The notes beneath the pieces were generated by a model. That model saw only the letters and a program-made list of their open reading frames with translations, searched no databases and was not told the DNA's origin. DNA of 64,000 nt from Castanea sativa. Lineage: Eukaryota > Streptophyta > Magnoliopsida > Fagales > Fagaceae. How positions within the stretch are numbered: position 1 is the stretch's first letter; every line of letters begins with the position of its first letter. Both the position numbers and the translations under genes were made by a program. Location of the stretch: positions 4,128,445-4,192,444 of the forward strand of contig NC_134015.1 of assembly GCF_040712315.1 (NCBI RefSeq), in the 5' to 3' direction. Positions 23,685 to 35,343 of this stretch are shown here, one piece after another.

Positions 23685-25526
23685 CTAAGATTGAGTCCTT
23701 TGCATCCAAACCTTTTTAAATGTAGCCTTGGAGTTGGGATTATTCCTAATGTCAGCTCCAGCATTGGTATAAAGCTTAAGAACCTTCACCAACTCATGAA
23801 TAAGTGCAACATGATCTTGTGCTTTTGACACATGCACATTTTGTTTGGGAGTTTGCTTTAAAGCTTGCAGCTTAAAACAATTAGGTCTTGTATGCCCAGC
23901 TTTGCCACAAAAGTGACAAAACCACTGTGGTTTGTGGTTTTTCTTGTTTCTAGAATGATTAGACTTTTTGGGCTCAGACTCACTAAGATCTACTCTAGTT
24001 CTTCTAGAAATAGGTGCTACTACCTTATGAACCTTAACATTAGTAGAAGTTTGACGAACAGAAGAAGATGATGTAGCCGGAACAAACTTAGGAGCATTCA
24101 CAATAGTAAAAGATCCATTCTCAACAAACCCTAGATCAGTCTTATCAGAAATAGACTTTTGAACATGTAACATCTCTTCTAGTTTAGAGGTAGAAGTTCT
24201 ATCTATTTGTTCTCCAGCAACAGATAATTCTAATTTTAAACTCTTAATTTTTTCAAGCAAAGACATGTTCTCAATCTTAACAGAGTTCAGGAGTTCATTA
24301 GCATTAAACAACTTCAACAAAAAATTTTTCTTTTCCAGTTCAAGAATTTTTATCTTTTTCAAACTTAATTCCACACTCATAGCATCTTTAGTTGCTATCT
24401 TGCAAAGTTTGATGTAAGCTTCCTGCAAATCTGCACTTTTTGAGAGTTCCCCATCAGAAATGTTCTCCTTACCAGTCTCCATTTCACTTACTACAACAGT
24501 AGCTGTGAAAGTTATGAAGTTTCCTTCTTGTTCACTTTTAGACTCATAATCAAAAACTTCATCATCACTCAAGGAAACAGCCATAGCCTTAGCTTTTGAC
24601 CTCAAGAAAGTTGGGCACTCAGATTTCATATGGCCATAACCTTAACAACCATAGCACTGTTGTCCTAAAGATTTATTTGAAGATTGACCTACTTTTTGTT
24701 TTGATTTCTCACCATTATTGTTCTTAGTAGTGTCATTCTTCTTAATATTCCTAGAATCAGTAGTGCTTCTATTTCTTGCCCTCCTATTATTGTTTCTCAG
24801 AAAGTTTCTAAAGTTCTTGGCAAGATAAGCAATCTCAGTAGATGATAGTTCATCATCAAATCCACAATCATCAACATCATCAACAGATTTTAATGCCATA
24901 GATTTGGATTTATTAGTTTTAGGTAAATCAGATTCATATGATTGAAGAGATCCTACTAGTTCATCTACAAGGATTGAGTCAACATCTTTAATTTTAGTGA
25001 TGACAGTTATTTTGGGTCTAAAGTCTTCAATCAAATATTTAAGAATTTTCCTAACAATTTTAGGTTGACCATAGACTTCACCCAAATCAAAAGCAGAATT
25101 AACAATATCATTCAATTTTGCATAGAATTCATCAAAAGACTCATCTTTAGACTTTCTAATACTTTCAAACCTAGATGTCGATTGTTGCATTTTATTAATC
25201 TTTACTGCCTTAGTGCCTTCATGCACAGTTTGCGAGATGTTCCATGTAGTGTGAGCAAATCTCCACATTTAAGATTCTCTTAAACTCTTTAATGGAAACA
25301 GTATTGAATATCGCATTCATAGCTTTACTATTAAAGCTTGTTGCTTCCTTTTGGGCAGTAGACCATTCACTAATGGCAGTAATTGGTCTTTCCCAACCAT
25401 TCTCAACAGACAACCATGCTCTCTCATCAATTGATTTCAAGAAGGCTTTCATCCTAACTTTCTAGTAAGCATAGTTATTTCCATCAAAGTAAGGGGGGGG
25501 ATCACAAGAGAGTATCTGTGTTCCAT
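23685..25526 (-). pseudogene. Retrotransposon gag (UBN2 type) with two zinc knuckles
   Basis: The reading starts near 25526. MKAFLKSIDERAWLSV, WERPITAISEWSTAQ, FNSKAMNAIFNTVS, VHEGTKAVKIN, FDEFYAKLNDIVNSAF and IVRKILKYL form the UBN2/DUF4219 gag core. A first CX2CX4HX4C knuckle (CYGC.GYGHMKSEC) carries an in-frame stop at its fifth position (TAA, probably from CAA). An acidic region and a long Leu/Lys/Glu-rich coiled-coil segment follow (about 24450-24200), then a second knuckle, CHFCGKAGHTRPNC. Defects are a slip in the G/C run near 25490, a stop in NNYAY.KVR, a 1-nt shift near 25250 and the knuckle stop. Gag assembles the element's RNA particle. Confidence 0.85.
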
Positions 25527-25585
25527 GATAGCAGGAGTTAAGGGTTAACTCTAGGTAAAGATACCTAAAAACAAGAAATAACCTA

Positions 25586-25596
25586 CTCTGATACCA
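25586..25596 (-). promoter_or_regulatory. Primer binding site (initiator Met-tRNA)
   Basis: Minus strand TGGTATCAGAG begins two bases after the CA end of the 5'LTR, the standard arrangement for Copia-type elements primed by tRNA-iMet. Confidence 0.88.
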
Positions 25597-25598
25597 AT

Positions 25599-26482
25599 TG
25601 AGAGTTTGTTTAGACCCCTTAAACAGATTGTTTTACCTAATTTATTAACCAAGTGATTACTTAGATTAATTTTCAAATCTAGGTTAAAACAAATAAATCA
25701 TATCATGCAAAGTTGTGAAAAAGTAAATAACACCACGATATGATTACCTAGAAAAACCAATGAAACTAACCCGTTTTGAGGTAAAAACCTGGGAAATATT
25801 TGACCTAGTTATCCTCAAGGTATACCAAATCCACTATAAGAGAATTGAAGTTTTTACAAAAGATTTAACCTTAAATTTAATGCTATTTCATGTAGTAATT
25901 AACTGATATGACCACGTGCAAGCTCCGAATCCACGAACTCTTTCTCTTCTTGGATTAACAACAACACAAGCACACCCTTACTTGTGACTTTGAGACTCTA
26001 CTCAAAGGTTTTAAATCACCATCAGTAGTTGATCTTGAATGCGACAATTAGTTCTATCAATCCTTGATTATAGTTTTAGCTATGGTAGAATCTTGTGTCG
26101 TTAGGATGTACAGAACCTCTCAAATCTCACAAAAAGTAACACACAAGTTTTCCAAAAGTCTCCGAAACGTAGCTAAGGTTTTCTTTTTATATTTATAGAA
26201 GTTTAAGTGAAACCCTAAACATTTTTGTATGGAATGGACTGAAATAACCTTCTGCATAAAAAACACTATCTACAATTTTCGATCGGTTGAGTCTATTTCT
26301 TGATCGATTGAGAATGACAGAACTTGAATTCTCTTTTTTGCAATTAGCTGGACTTTGCAATCTTGTAATACACTTTTTTAAGCACGCTCTAAACACTTGG
26401 ACTAGACTAGTTTTGCTCTCAGTTTGCCAACATATTACAACCATGATTCTAAATATTTAATCTAAATCTTTAGAACCTAACA
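25599..26482 (-). repeat. 5' LTR of the gag-bearing element
   Basis: Direct repeat of 19238-20109 with scattered substitutions and small indels. Ends are TG..CA on the element's strand (TGTTAGG ... CTCTCA). It is flanked on the right by the target duplication ATTTC. Confidence 0.88.
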
Positions 26483-27429
26483 ATTTCAATACCCTATAAT
26501 GAATTATTAACTAAAATTAAATTAGATAAACTATGAGAGGAAAATAATAAATTATTATAGTATTCAATCTAAATAGATAGGTCAACAAAAACAGAGAGTA
26601 TTTTCTTTTCTGTTTTTTTTTATAAATTTTTTAACTTGACTAAGTTCTGCATGCTCAATCCTCGTGTTGTACTTATGTATGATATTGGACTCTCCATTAA
26701 TCCAATGCTTTACAATTATTGTAACTAGTTGCTAACCTGTGCGATGCATGGACTAGTTAAATAAAAAGATAATTAAGAAATCACATAGTAAAAATTTATA
26801 TATAAAAAAAGAACCAATAAGAGACTAATTTTTTCATCAAGTAATCAACCTAAGTGGCATCATAGCTAATGTACAAAACTATTAATCTATTGTCAAAGGG
26901 TCAAATGAAAATGTGGAAAACATTTCATAAATAACTTTTTGATAATAGGTATAGAGAAGGGACTTTTGTAAATCATCAATGGAATTGAAGTCAACATCTC
27001 TTTGCAAATGGAATATAGCTCTATATTAAAACTAAAAGTAAAGTTTCAATCATTCTCTTTCTATAAAGCATTATTGAAACTATACGTAGTTTACCTCAGT
27101 TTCAAATAGAATTACTTGAAGAAACAACTATTTTGAATCATTATCTGAAAAAGGAGCAACACAAAAAACTAAAATAAGATGAAATTCCTCAAACATATTT
27201 CAGCATCAATGTCCAAGTTGAGCTTTATATATAGCAACCAATTAGTCACTCCAATTGAAAGCACAATGTTTGGAAGAATCTGCCAAGTATCTTACCCAAT
27301 TACAATTTTCATCCACCTCCCTAGATCACTAAACTATACATCTAACTACCCTAACTTCAATATTGAATACAAAGATAGAGCCAAAATGTCTCATAAGAAA
27401 ATGCATACAATAAAGAGCCTTGAAGCCAA

Positions 27430-27550
27430 TAATGTCTATAACCTTGAGATTTTGGAAACCTGACAGAGCCAAGTCTTTTAGCATCTCATAGCCCAATCCA
27501 TTAGCCCCTACTTCTAACACTTTGGAATATTTTGCAAGATCCTCACTCAA
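27430..27550 (-). pseudogene. Captured fragment of ECR1/UBA3-like NEDD8-activating enzyme gene
   Basis: The minus-strand frame reads VLEVGANGLGYE followed by [17 protein letters not shown]. This matches the nucleotide-binding glycine loop of E1-type enzymes ([22 protein letters not shown]...EVIDMD), most closely the ECR1/UBA3 catalytic subunit. ECR1 activates the ubiquitin-like protein NEDD8/RUB with partner AXR1. The conserved Gly-x-Gly-x-x-Gly is altered (GANGLG). Similarity stops after VID, where the parent gene probably had an exon border. It is one exon-sized piece in a Helitron and cannot encode an enzyme. SAE2/UBA2 is a less likely parent. Confidence 0.68.
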
Positions 27551-27999
27551 GTCTCAACTACCACCAATTAAAACAAAAACCTTAAAAGTTTTAACATATT
27601 TGAATAAGGATTAAACCCAAGAAGATTGAAGCTGAAAATTGATAAGAAAGAGTAGTACCATGTGGGGGTACCTTGTCTGCCGATTAAGTCCATGAAATAT
27701 AAGAAAAAGAACTGCACCCATAAAAGTTGAACGAAAAGTAAAGACCCAAATATTATAAACTGAAGAAAATAAAAATTACTTTAAGAAAGTGAGTGAATTT
27801 GAAGGAAAAAAGCAACATTGCCTTCACATAACCAAGTATATGCTTTGAAGAGCATCCCAAAAAATAAAAACTTATACCTAAAAGGCCAAAGACAACCTTC
27901 ATGGCCTTCTACTTTAATCTATCATCATGTAATCTTAAAATTTACACAGTCTATTTAAGACTTAAAGATTCCATTTGTGGCACTATGAGATGATAGCCT

Positions 28000-28316
28000 A
28001 CCCTAGTAATGATGTCCATTTTTCTTTTCAAATCCAAGGTTTTTGCTCTCTAAAGATTTCATTGCATCTTCCATCTCTCCAACTTCTCTTTTATGGTTAT
28101 TGTCTCTGCTGCCTAATGAATTAAAAGAATATAATCAAAATATTTAGTCAAAAACCATGTTATATGTACAAAATATTGCAAGAATTTGATTTGTACTTAT
28201 TTTATTTTATTTTACCTCATCCTCTTCACACAGGTTCAAAATTTCTGGTAGCACCAGACTCAACAATATTGTTGAAATTTTGTGGGTCAGTCTTGATGGT
28301 AAGCTCGGCAAAGCAT
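28000..28316 (-). pseudogene. Captured fragment of YJU2/CCDC94 splicing-factor gene
   Basis: Two exon-like pieces in gene order. The first (28316-28216) reads CFAELTIKTDPQNFNNIVES then GATRNFEP, with EEDEV after a small frame change. It starts after an acceptor-like TACAG and ends at GAG|GTAAA. It matches the C-x-AELT-KTDPQN-DYVVESGATRNFEPW block of YJU2 (CWC16/CCDC94), a factor for the first splicing step. The second piece (about 28075-28000) reads GEMEDAMKSLES and, one frame over, KTLDLKRKMDII, matching the EEMGDAMKSLENRTLDSKREMDI region. The zinc-binding cysteines of the N-terminal exon are missing, so it is not functional. Confidence 0.75.
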
Positions 28317-29091
28317 CTGTACATTCGCAGCAAAATCAGAACCTTCGAATACCTAAATAATTGTCACCAATAGCATCTACTTATGGGAAGCATCATGTGT
28401 GCTTGACCCCTCAAGCCTCTGGGTTGAAGACAGGTGAGTAGTATTTGCTTAGCACCTTCCTCTCTCCCATCCTTCAACTATTTAAACCAAGAAAATTTTC
28501 AAAATCCAACACCCAATTGTAATGTGTAAGACACAAATAAACACAAAATCATAAGAAACAATTTGTCAGCAATCTCCATCATTTAATCAAACAAAACACA
28601 CCCACTCAGCTTATTTTTACCAGTCAGCATCTGATACCAAATACCCCTTCTTTTTACAGAGAAAAGAGTTCAATAGTGATACACATTGTGATTTCTTAGA
28701 ATGCGCCAACAATTATGAACAATGACATGATAACAAAGTCAATGTTTGGTACATGTTTAGTCATATAATATACAAACAAATAAAAGAATTGAAAGTCAAA
28801 GATTTCAAGTTTTGCATATCTCCTCTTAGATTCATTTTGACTATTTGGGTTCCCATTAAAATTATAAAATATGCAGAATGAAGTGGCTTTTCATTCTTCT
28901 TCTCATAGTCATGCTCCAGTTCCTCGCAACACATAGACACCTAATAATTAGATAAAACATATATAAAAAATATGCTAAAGTCCCAAAGATTGGTCATTTG
29001 GTTGCATTCAGATAAAAAAATAGTAATAATAACGGAAGAGAGAACAAACAATCTGTGCAAGAGTATAAAACTAAAGGAGAAGAAAAATAAT

Positions 29092-29290
29092 CTATCCAAT
29101 ACCAGAACAATCTCTGGTACATAATATTCGACTCCATGCTTCATCCGGTTGTGTCAGATTAACAATTAATACGGTAATCTCTTCATTAGTACTAAAGGAG
29201 ACTGGTTTGACAGTAGTGAAGGGTCTCCCATAGATCTCTCTCCAACTCTCTTTGCACAACACATATTCATTACCAAAAAAAAGAAAAAAA
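29092..29290 (-). other. Possible third captured exon, unidentified
   Basis: The minus-strand frame reads NEYVLCKESWREIYGRPF, then TTVKPVSFSTNEEITVLIVN and LTQPDEAWSRIL. Composition is protein-like and unlike the low-complexity DNA around it. I do not recognise the parent gene, and it could be chance. Confidence 0.3.
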
Positions 29291-31169
29291 AAAGAAATTG
29301 AAATCAAATCACTGAAAACTATAACAGAACAAAAAGACCTAAAACAAAATTGGAACAAAAAATTAATAATTCTGTTGAAATTGCAATTCCAAAAACATAT
29401 TTTCAAGAAGCTAAACTGCATAAAACACACAACCAACATAATATATGTTCAAATGAAAATCCCAAACTAACATAAAGCACAATCTTCTAGTCATTTGATT
29501 TAGATTTAGAAAGCAAGTATTCTATTGTAATGATCATTATAACTTATTCAACAGATTTTAACACCTTAAAATTTAAAGCAACAAAATTAAATAACAATTA
29601 ATTTGCATTTGTCAAATGACTACACTACAACATTCAAGCTACAACAACAAATTTTAACAGTGATCAAGGATAGACCATCTAAACCTAAGAAACAAAGCAA
29701 AAACCATTAAATAATAAAAAATAAAAAATAAAAAACTAAAACACATAGGTCTGCCAGCATACGCTAACCCAAATTCCTCCGCCAATACCAATACCAAAAA
29801 ACCCTTTCAATTATTTCTCCGCCTTTTCTGCTTTTAGGTGTTGTAGATGTCTTCTATCATGCTCTGCTTTTTATCATTCAACCTTAATTAAAACCAACAA
29901 CCCAAATAGTATTAATAATTGATGAAAGTTTTTAAATAATAATAACTTCTATAAATCAAAAGTCCTAATTACAAAAATTTTAAAATAAGAATATAGTTCC
30001 TTTAATCTAGATTTAGTGTGTGAATACTCAACAAAGCAACCATAATATACATAACCATAGAAAAGAAAACTCAGTTCTCACACGACACAACAACAATAGC
30101 CAATAATAATAACAACAACAAAAATTTCAATAATACAAAGCCAAGAATAGCCAATAAATATTATAAATATTTACAATACAAAACTATTTCTAAATTTAAG
30201 CATGATTGGAATACAAAATGTGATGGGGCTACGAAAACAATTAGTATTCAAATGGGTTGTGCTTGGAAACATAAATTTTTTTAAAAAAATTACCAAAAAA
30301 TTTGCCTCCACTGATTTGGTTGGAGGGGCGGTGATGATCTTCAGAGAAAATTGCAAATGAGCGTGTTTAAAGTTGAAGTTTTGGTTGATTTTGGAACTTA
30401 ATAAACGGAGAGGCTGAGAAAAGGGGGGCGTGGGATTTGATATGGTCTGATTATGGTGGTTTGTGTGTTGTGGTTGTTGTGGGTGGTGGAGGTGCTGCTG
30501 CTGCCTGCTGAGTTGTGGTAGTTGTGGGTGAAACGGGAAAGGAGAAAGGGAACGAGAGAAATAGGGTGTAAGGAAGGAGATCTCGTTGGTTTGTGGGTAT
30601 GGTGGGTTTTGATTGAGGAAGGAGAAGACAGAGATTAGGTTTTGTGTTTATCGGGTTTTAAAAGTTTTATGTTGCGTGAAACCTTTTATTTATTTATTTT
30701 TAGTTTATGTTTTTTTTTAATATTGTACTAACGTGAAAAATTGTGGAGCAAGTAGAGCTTCAGTTATATATATATATAGATTACCATTGAAATTATGGTT
30801 TTTTTTATAAATCTAGTTGATGATTTTGGTGAAATATTTTTCTTTACGGCATGGCATTAAAAAATTATCGCAACTTACATTTAAATGAATTTTTGTTCAT
30901 AATGTTATTTTAAATTATTATTATGCTTCAATATTTGATTTTCTTAGTTGAAATTGTATACAACTTTTTTCTATAGCACTTTCAAAAAAAAATTCCGCTT
31001 ATTTTATATATATTTTTCCTACCGTGTATAACTAGCTTGTTAGGTCTGTCGGAACTTAGAACCCAGAGAACAATTTCCTTGCAGCCTTGGTTAAGGTTAA
31101 GGACATTGATTGGGTTCAAAGTTCAAAGAAAGCCAGAGGATATCAATTTTTTTTCTCGACACGTTTGCT

Positions 31170-31218
31170 GACCTATGACCTATGACCTATGACCTATGAC
31201 CTATGACCTATGACCTAT
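31170..31218 (+). repeat. 7-bp minisatellite (GACCTAT)7
   Basis: Seven perfect units of GACCTAT in a row, next to an A-rich run. Likely recent slippage. Confidence 0.95.
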
Positions 31219-31219
31219 A

Positions 31220-31761
31220 ACATGGTGGGCGCCTTCACACATCTACTGCGTTTACGCGTTTGACCCAAAAAAAAAAAAAAATTCTTCTTTCTACTTTTTA
31301 AATTTATTTGGCGATTAGTTACACACTTAAAATAAAAATAAAATTTTTTAAGAATCTCTTTTCTTTTTTATAATAGTACTTTAAGCAAATAAGCACTTCT
31401 ACAAGACTCATCCTAATGCATTCCATGCGTGTGTGTGTATATATATATATGCTCTTTCCAAATTACAGTAATGTTTCAACATATATGTAAGATTTGTGAG
31501 TGATAATAAAGCTAGCAATACTAGGATTAACATCTACCTTTCAAAAAGGAAAAACATTTATTGTCTCATGATTCTCATCTCATTTGCTTCTTGCTCTTGA
31601 TTATTCAAATCTCATCTCATTTAGGGTTACCTCTTTTCCTTTCTGACAAAAAAGGTTAACAACTAGGTTACATTCTTTTTCTGAGTAAATCAAAGGAACA
31701 TGATATTAGCATCTAGCATACAATTAATTATGACTCTTACAATCTGATCAAATATCATAAG

Positions 31762-31803
<42 letters not shown>

Positions 31804-31957
31804 CTTTCCTCTTTTTTATAATTCCACATCAGTTAGAGAAAATAAAAATACACGCATGGTTATTCAATATTATATAAAAGGGATGAAGGAAATTATATAG
31901 GATTGATTTATCACTTCTTTTTCTCTTTCATTAATATCTATATTTTAAATTTCAAAC
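31220..31957. repeat. Duplicated block F, copy 1
   Basis: Matches 62570-63600 along its length, for example CATTCCATGCG...GCTCTTTCCAA versus CTACATATATG...TTCTTTCCAA, and TTTCCTCTTTTTTATAATTC versus TTTCCTCTTTTTAACAATTC; a shorter part recurs at 42370-42800. It contains an (AT)n run at 31765-31802. No coding potential. Confidence 0.65.
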
Positions 31958-31960
31958 TTA

Positions 31961-32171
31961 GAGTCCGTTTGGAAACAACTTATTTAGCTGAAACTGAAAA
32001 TTTTTTGTTGAAAGTATTGTAAATGAAATTAAAAAGGTAACTAAAATAGTATAGTGAGATTCATATATAAATAATACCAAAAAGTGTCATGAGACCCATA
32101 ATAGTAGCAAAAAAAAAAAAAGCTAAATTGTAAAAAAAAACTGATTTTTTAAGCTAATGTCAAACACACAC
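31961..32171. mobile_element. MITE, PIF/Harbinger (Tourist-like)
   Basis: A 211-bp A/T-rich element with inverted ends GAGTCCGTTTGGAAA and (reverse complement of right) GTGTGTGTTTGACA, flanked by the 3-bp target duplication TTA (31958-31960, 32172-32174). Length, ends and TTA duplication fit Tourist-type MITEs. Confidence 0.7.
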
Positions 32172-32443
32172 TTAAAATTAAATATAAACTCATCATTATC
32201 TTTAGCTTTTTAACATTTTCATCTGTCAACCATGACTTTTGACGTCTCATAATTGGAATTGAGATCAGCTGGTATTGCAGTTAATACAATAGTAATGAAT
32301 TGTTGAGATTAAAAGTTGGAAAAAAAAAACAATTTTTAATTTGAACAATTGAATAAAAAAAAGTTTAAAAATAATTTAAAAAAAAAGTTTAAAAATAATT
32401 TTATAAAGTTGAAAAGTTAAAGTTAAAAAATAAAAATGTAAAA

Positions 32444-32448
<5 letters not shown>

Positions 32449-32480
<32 letters not shown>
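32449..32480 (+). repeat. (GA)n microsatellite
   Basis: Perfect GA dinucleotide run. The Arg/Glu-repeat frame reading through it is not a gene. Confidence 0.9.
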
Positions 32481-32483
<3 letters not shown>

Positions 32484-32867
32484 CTTGCCTGTGCAATACC
32501 ATATCTAAATCCCAAAAATCGGCTCAAGTGTTTGACATATATCGAGGACACCTACCCCACATGCCTGACTCATTGCCGACCATCTCGAATGGATTGGCCA
32601 GCCTGTCCCATAGTTGGCCTACACTCCACCGACACACAAATCAATTAGGTCCATGTGACGTGGCATCATTTAAAAGCCAATCTCTTCAACTCTATAAAAC
32701 GCAAAATAAAAAGTCTAGGACCCTGAACCTTTGCATAAATGTATCAATTCAATCACGCATTTACAAATTTATGCTTCTCAATTGTCAAAGTGATAAATGG
32801 ATAGGTTGAGATGTTGCGTGTGGCTAATTGTTATCAAGGACTAGGAGCTATTTTCTTTTTGGTATTT

Positions 32868-33350
32868 TAGTTCATAATTTGATAGCAACAAAGAAAGTAA
32901 TTTATTATTTTTATCTTCAATTTTTGTGTTTTCTTGAAAGTACGTGATTGAGCAAGAATGGTTTTTTTTTTTTTTTTTCTTTCTATATTTTGTTAATTAA
33001 AAGCATTGAAGTTAAAGTTAAACCCTAGTTATATTTGGAGAGAATCTGGGGGACAAATTATAGGTTCTTCCAATTACTGATGCTTAATAATGGTTAACTT
33101 TGACATAATAAACTAGTGGTTGATTGATACATAGGAAATCATTATATTGTTTTCTTAGTATTTTAATTAACACTTTGATAGCAACCAGAGAGCAAGTCAT
33201 TAATCTTCAACGTTTGTATTGTTCTTGAAAATATGTGAAAGAGCAAGAACGGTCTAAATGTTTTTTTTTTCTCCCCCCATTATGATATCCAATGTTTTAA
33301 GAAAAAAGGTTGAACTTAAAGATTAACCCTAGTCAAATAGTCATATTATT
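32868..33350. repeat. Two tandem copies of duplicated block E
   Basis: TTTGATAGCAAC(A/C) followed by ...TCTTCAA...TTCTTGAAA...GAGCAAGAA(T/C)GGT and TTGAA(G/C)TTAAAG...AACCCTAGT occurs at about 32880 and again about 295 bp later. Related copies lie at 18320, 40555 and 57570. No ORF is conserved among them, so they are non-coding parts of a duplicated unit. Confidence 0.65.
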
Positions 33351-34369
33351 CGGAGAACATGCATATAGAGACACAATATAAGTTTTTTTCTTTGTTCTAG
33401 CTCCTCTGTTTTCTCACTTATGTAGTTTTTTTTCTTTTTTATCAATATACTTCTATCATCTTTGTCAAAAAAAAAAAAAAAGTTTTTGCTGGAGATATTA
33501 ATTTTTCCCTTTAAATATTGAGTAAATATAGAAATATATGCATGGTTAGCGTATAAAATATTGAAGCATGTCCTAGCAACAGCAGACCATTCCTGCAGAA
33601 GTAGAAAAAAGAAAAATCTATAACAACAAAATGAAGATACGTACATGATTCTCAAAAAAAAAAAAAAAAAAAAAAAGAAGATACGTACATGCTCAAAAAT
33701 CCAAAATCTCTCTCTCTTTCTCTCTCTCAAATGATATAGCCCTAAATTAAATAAATGATATGACCCTAAATTAAATGATATGGCCCTAAATTCATAGTCG
33801 CTCACGGACCATCCCCATTCATCGTGTCTTTATCTCAAGATTCTCAACCCTTTTTGAAATAATATGTTATAAGATGATATAGTATATAGACACAAAAATA
33901 TTTTAAAAAAAAATTCACATTTGAATGTGATAGATTGTTAATTATAGATATAGTTAAAAAAAAAAAAACTATTGCAGAAAATATTATAAAATTGTGTGTT
34001 TATAAAAAGATCAATAAACTGCACTCAGATGAAAACCGCCGACTCAAGTTGTCTTCTACTCAATTTTATTTATTTATTTTTTTTAAAAAAAAAAACTACA
34101 ACGTGGTAGGGAATAAGGACTAACTTTAAACAAACACTACTGGACAAAGCCTCAGCCCAACCAAAGCTAGCTATAGCGTAAATGTGGGCTAAAACAAACA
34201 AGAGTGACGTGCATGCAAGTCAAAGACAAAGGCTAGCCGCCAGAAGTCAAGTCGCACACTTCGAGAAATTAGCCCATCTCAAGAATTAATTAATTTTGTT
34301 CCTCTAAGCAGAAGTTCAAAGCAATAGTAAGATACGTTTGTTTTTTGTTTTTTTGTTTTTTGTTTTTTT
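33351..34369. other. Non-coding, short tandem repeats, block G
   Basis: 33730-33792 holds three degenerate units of AATGATAT(A/G)(G/A)CCCTAAATT. About 34137-34235 (TGGACAAAGC...CCAACCAAA...GTGGGC...GCTAAAACAAA) matches 41213-41300 (block G). Several A/T homopolymers are present. No gene is seen. Confidence 0.5.
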
Positions 34370-34690
34370 GAGAAGAAAAGTAAACAGAACAACACACATA
34401 GGGAATGGGAACAAATGCATAATATCACACAACTTAGCCCTTACAAAAGCCGGTAACTCTTGTAAGGTGTATGAAGGCTTTAGACCCGATTTTGAACTCA
34501 CTCTTAGGCAATGTGGGACTGCCCACGTTTCTTTTGTTTTTTGAGAAGGAAAGTAAACAGAACAACACACACACAGAGAATGGAGATAAAGACATAATAT
34601 TACACAACTTACCCTTTACAAAAGCTAGTAACTCTTGTAAGGTGTATGAAGGCTTTAGACCTGATTTTGAACTCACTTTTATGTTATTAT
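34370..34690. repeat. 173-bp tandem duplication
   Basis: GAGAAG(A/G)AAAGTAAACAG ... GGTGTATGAAGGCTTTAGAC ... GATTTTGAACTCACT occurs at 34370-34542 and again from 34543, with moderate divergence. It contains CAATGTGGGACT, a phrase common in plant repeats. Non-coding. Confidence 0.8.
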
Positions 34691-35253
34691 GTATTCTGAT
34701 ATTTCCTTTAATAGCTGGACTATCAAGTATCAAGGCATCGAATCTATATAGAGTGTCTATTTAATTCAATACTATAAAAGTATATACATTTCTTTTATGA
34801 TAATATAAAAAAAAAAAAGATACACGAGAATTGAAAATGATATATGTACAAAGTTATACTTAAGCCCAAAAAAAATTTAAAAACAAAGATGGCAACCACA
34901 GTCATCACAATAAATTTTTAATATATATTTTTTATTAAAGGTGTTTTTTAAAATGAATGTTTGTAAAAATGTTATAAAGAATTTTTGTAAAATGGAGTTT
35001 TAAATTTTAAAAACACTTTTTTAATTAAATTCTCAAATAATTGTCTAACTAAACGGAACTAAACGGAACCTAACATGAAAAGTTGAAACAGTTGTGACAA
35101 AACGATAGGACTTTGTGATCAAATAGACAGAAGTCTCAACAACGAGGATATTGAAACCACTCACGTCGTCCCTTCCACGGACCCATTTAACGGAATATGT
35201 CTTCCTTTACGTTACATCATTTTCGATGTTACCTGCTCCTCTCCTACCACCAA

Positions 35254-35262
35254 CTATAAATA
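35254..35262 (+). promoter_or_regulatory. Probable TATA box of peptide gene 2
   Basis: CTATAAATA lies about 40 bp upstream of the CT-rich leader, matching the layout of copy 1. Confidence 0.6.
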
Positions 35263-35343
35263 CATGTTCTAGCTAATGCATTTTGTCCCAAACTCTCTCT
35301 CTTTCTCTCTCTGAGGCAAAGTTTGGAGGACACAGATCTCTAA

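Larger units (their letters stand above)
19238..26482 (-). mobile_element. Non-autonomous LTR retrotransposon with gag and extra ORF
   Basis: Two LTRs (19238-20109 and 25599-26482) in direct orientation enclose about 5.5 kb and are bordered by the identical 5-bp target duplication ATTTC (19233-19237, 26483-26487). On the minus strand the order is 5'LTR, PBS matching initiator Met-tRNA, gag, about 1.9 kb without recognised coding, an ORF of the plant-transposon-protein type, PPT and 3'LTR. No protease, integrase, RT or RNase H motif is visible, so it depends on another element's enzymes. The LTRs differ by many substitutions and indels, so the insertion is not recent. PBS and gag type point to the Copia side. 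Confidence 0.9.
26725..30780 (-). mobile_element. Non-autonomous Helitron with captured gene fragments
   Basis: On the minus strand it begins A|TCTATATATATATATAAC near 30780 and ends GCACAGGTTAGCAACTAG|T at 26725. The 3' part holds an imperfect hairpin (CCATGCATCGCACAGG) about 10 bases before the CTAG end. TC and CTAG ends, the 3' hairpin and insertion between A and T are the Helitron hallmarks. The Helitron at 43136-47494 shares both ends (TCTATATATATATA...GAAGCT; GCACAGGTTA...CTAGT). No Rep/helicase is visible. Inside are fragments of a YJU2-like gene, an ECR1-like gene and possibly a third exon near 29100-29280. The region 30430-30640 looks like a captured leader or promoter (CT/CA-rich on the minus strand). 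Confidence 0.75.

Noticed and set aside
33730..33792. CCCTAAA-containing repeat as an interstitial telomere tract
   Set aside because: The unit is about 20-23 bp with only one CCCTAAA each, not tandem CCCTAAA.
33341..33805. 154-codon minus-strand open frame
   Set aside because: Composed of poly-Phe/Lys from T/A homopolymers and CT runs; no domain or conserved feature.
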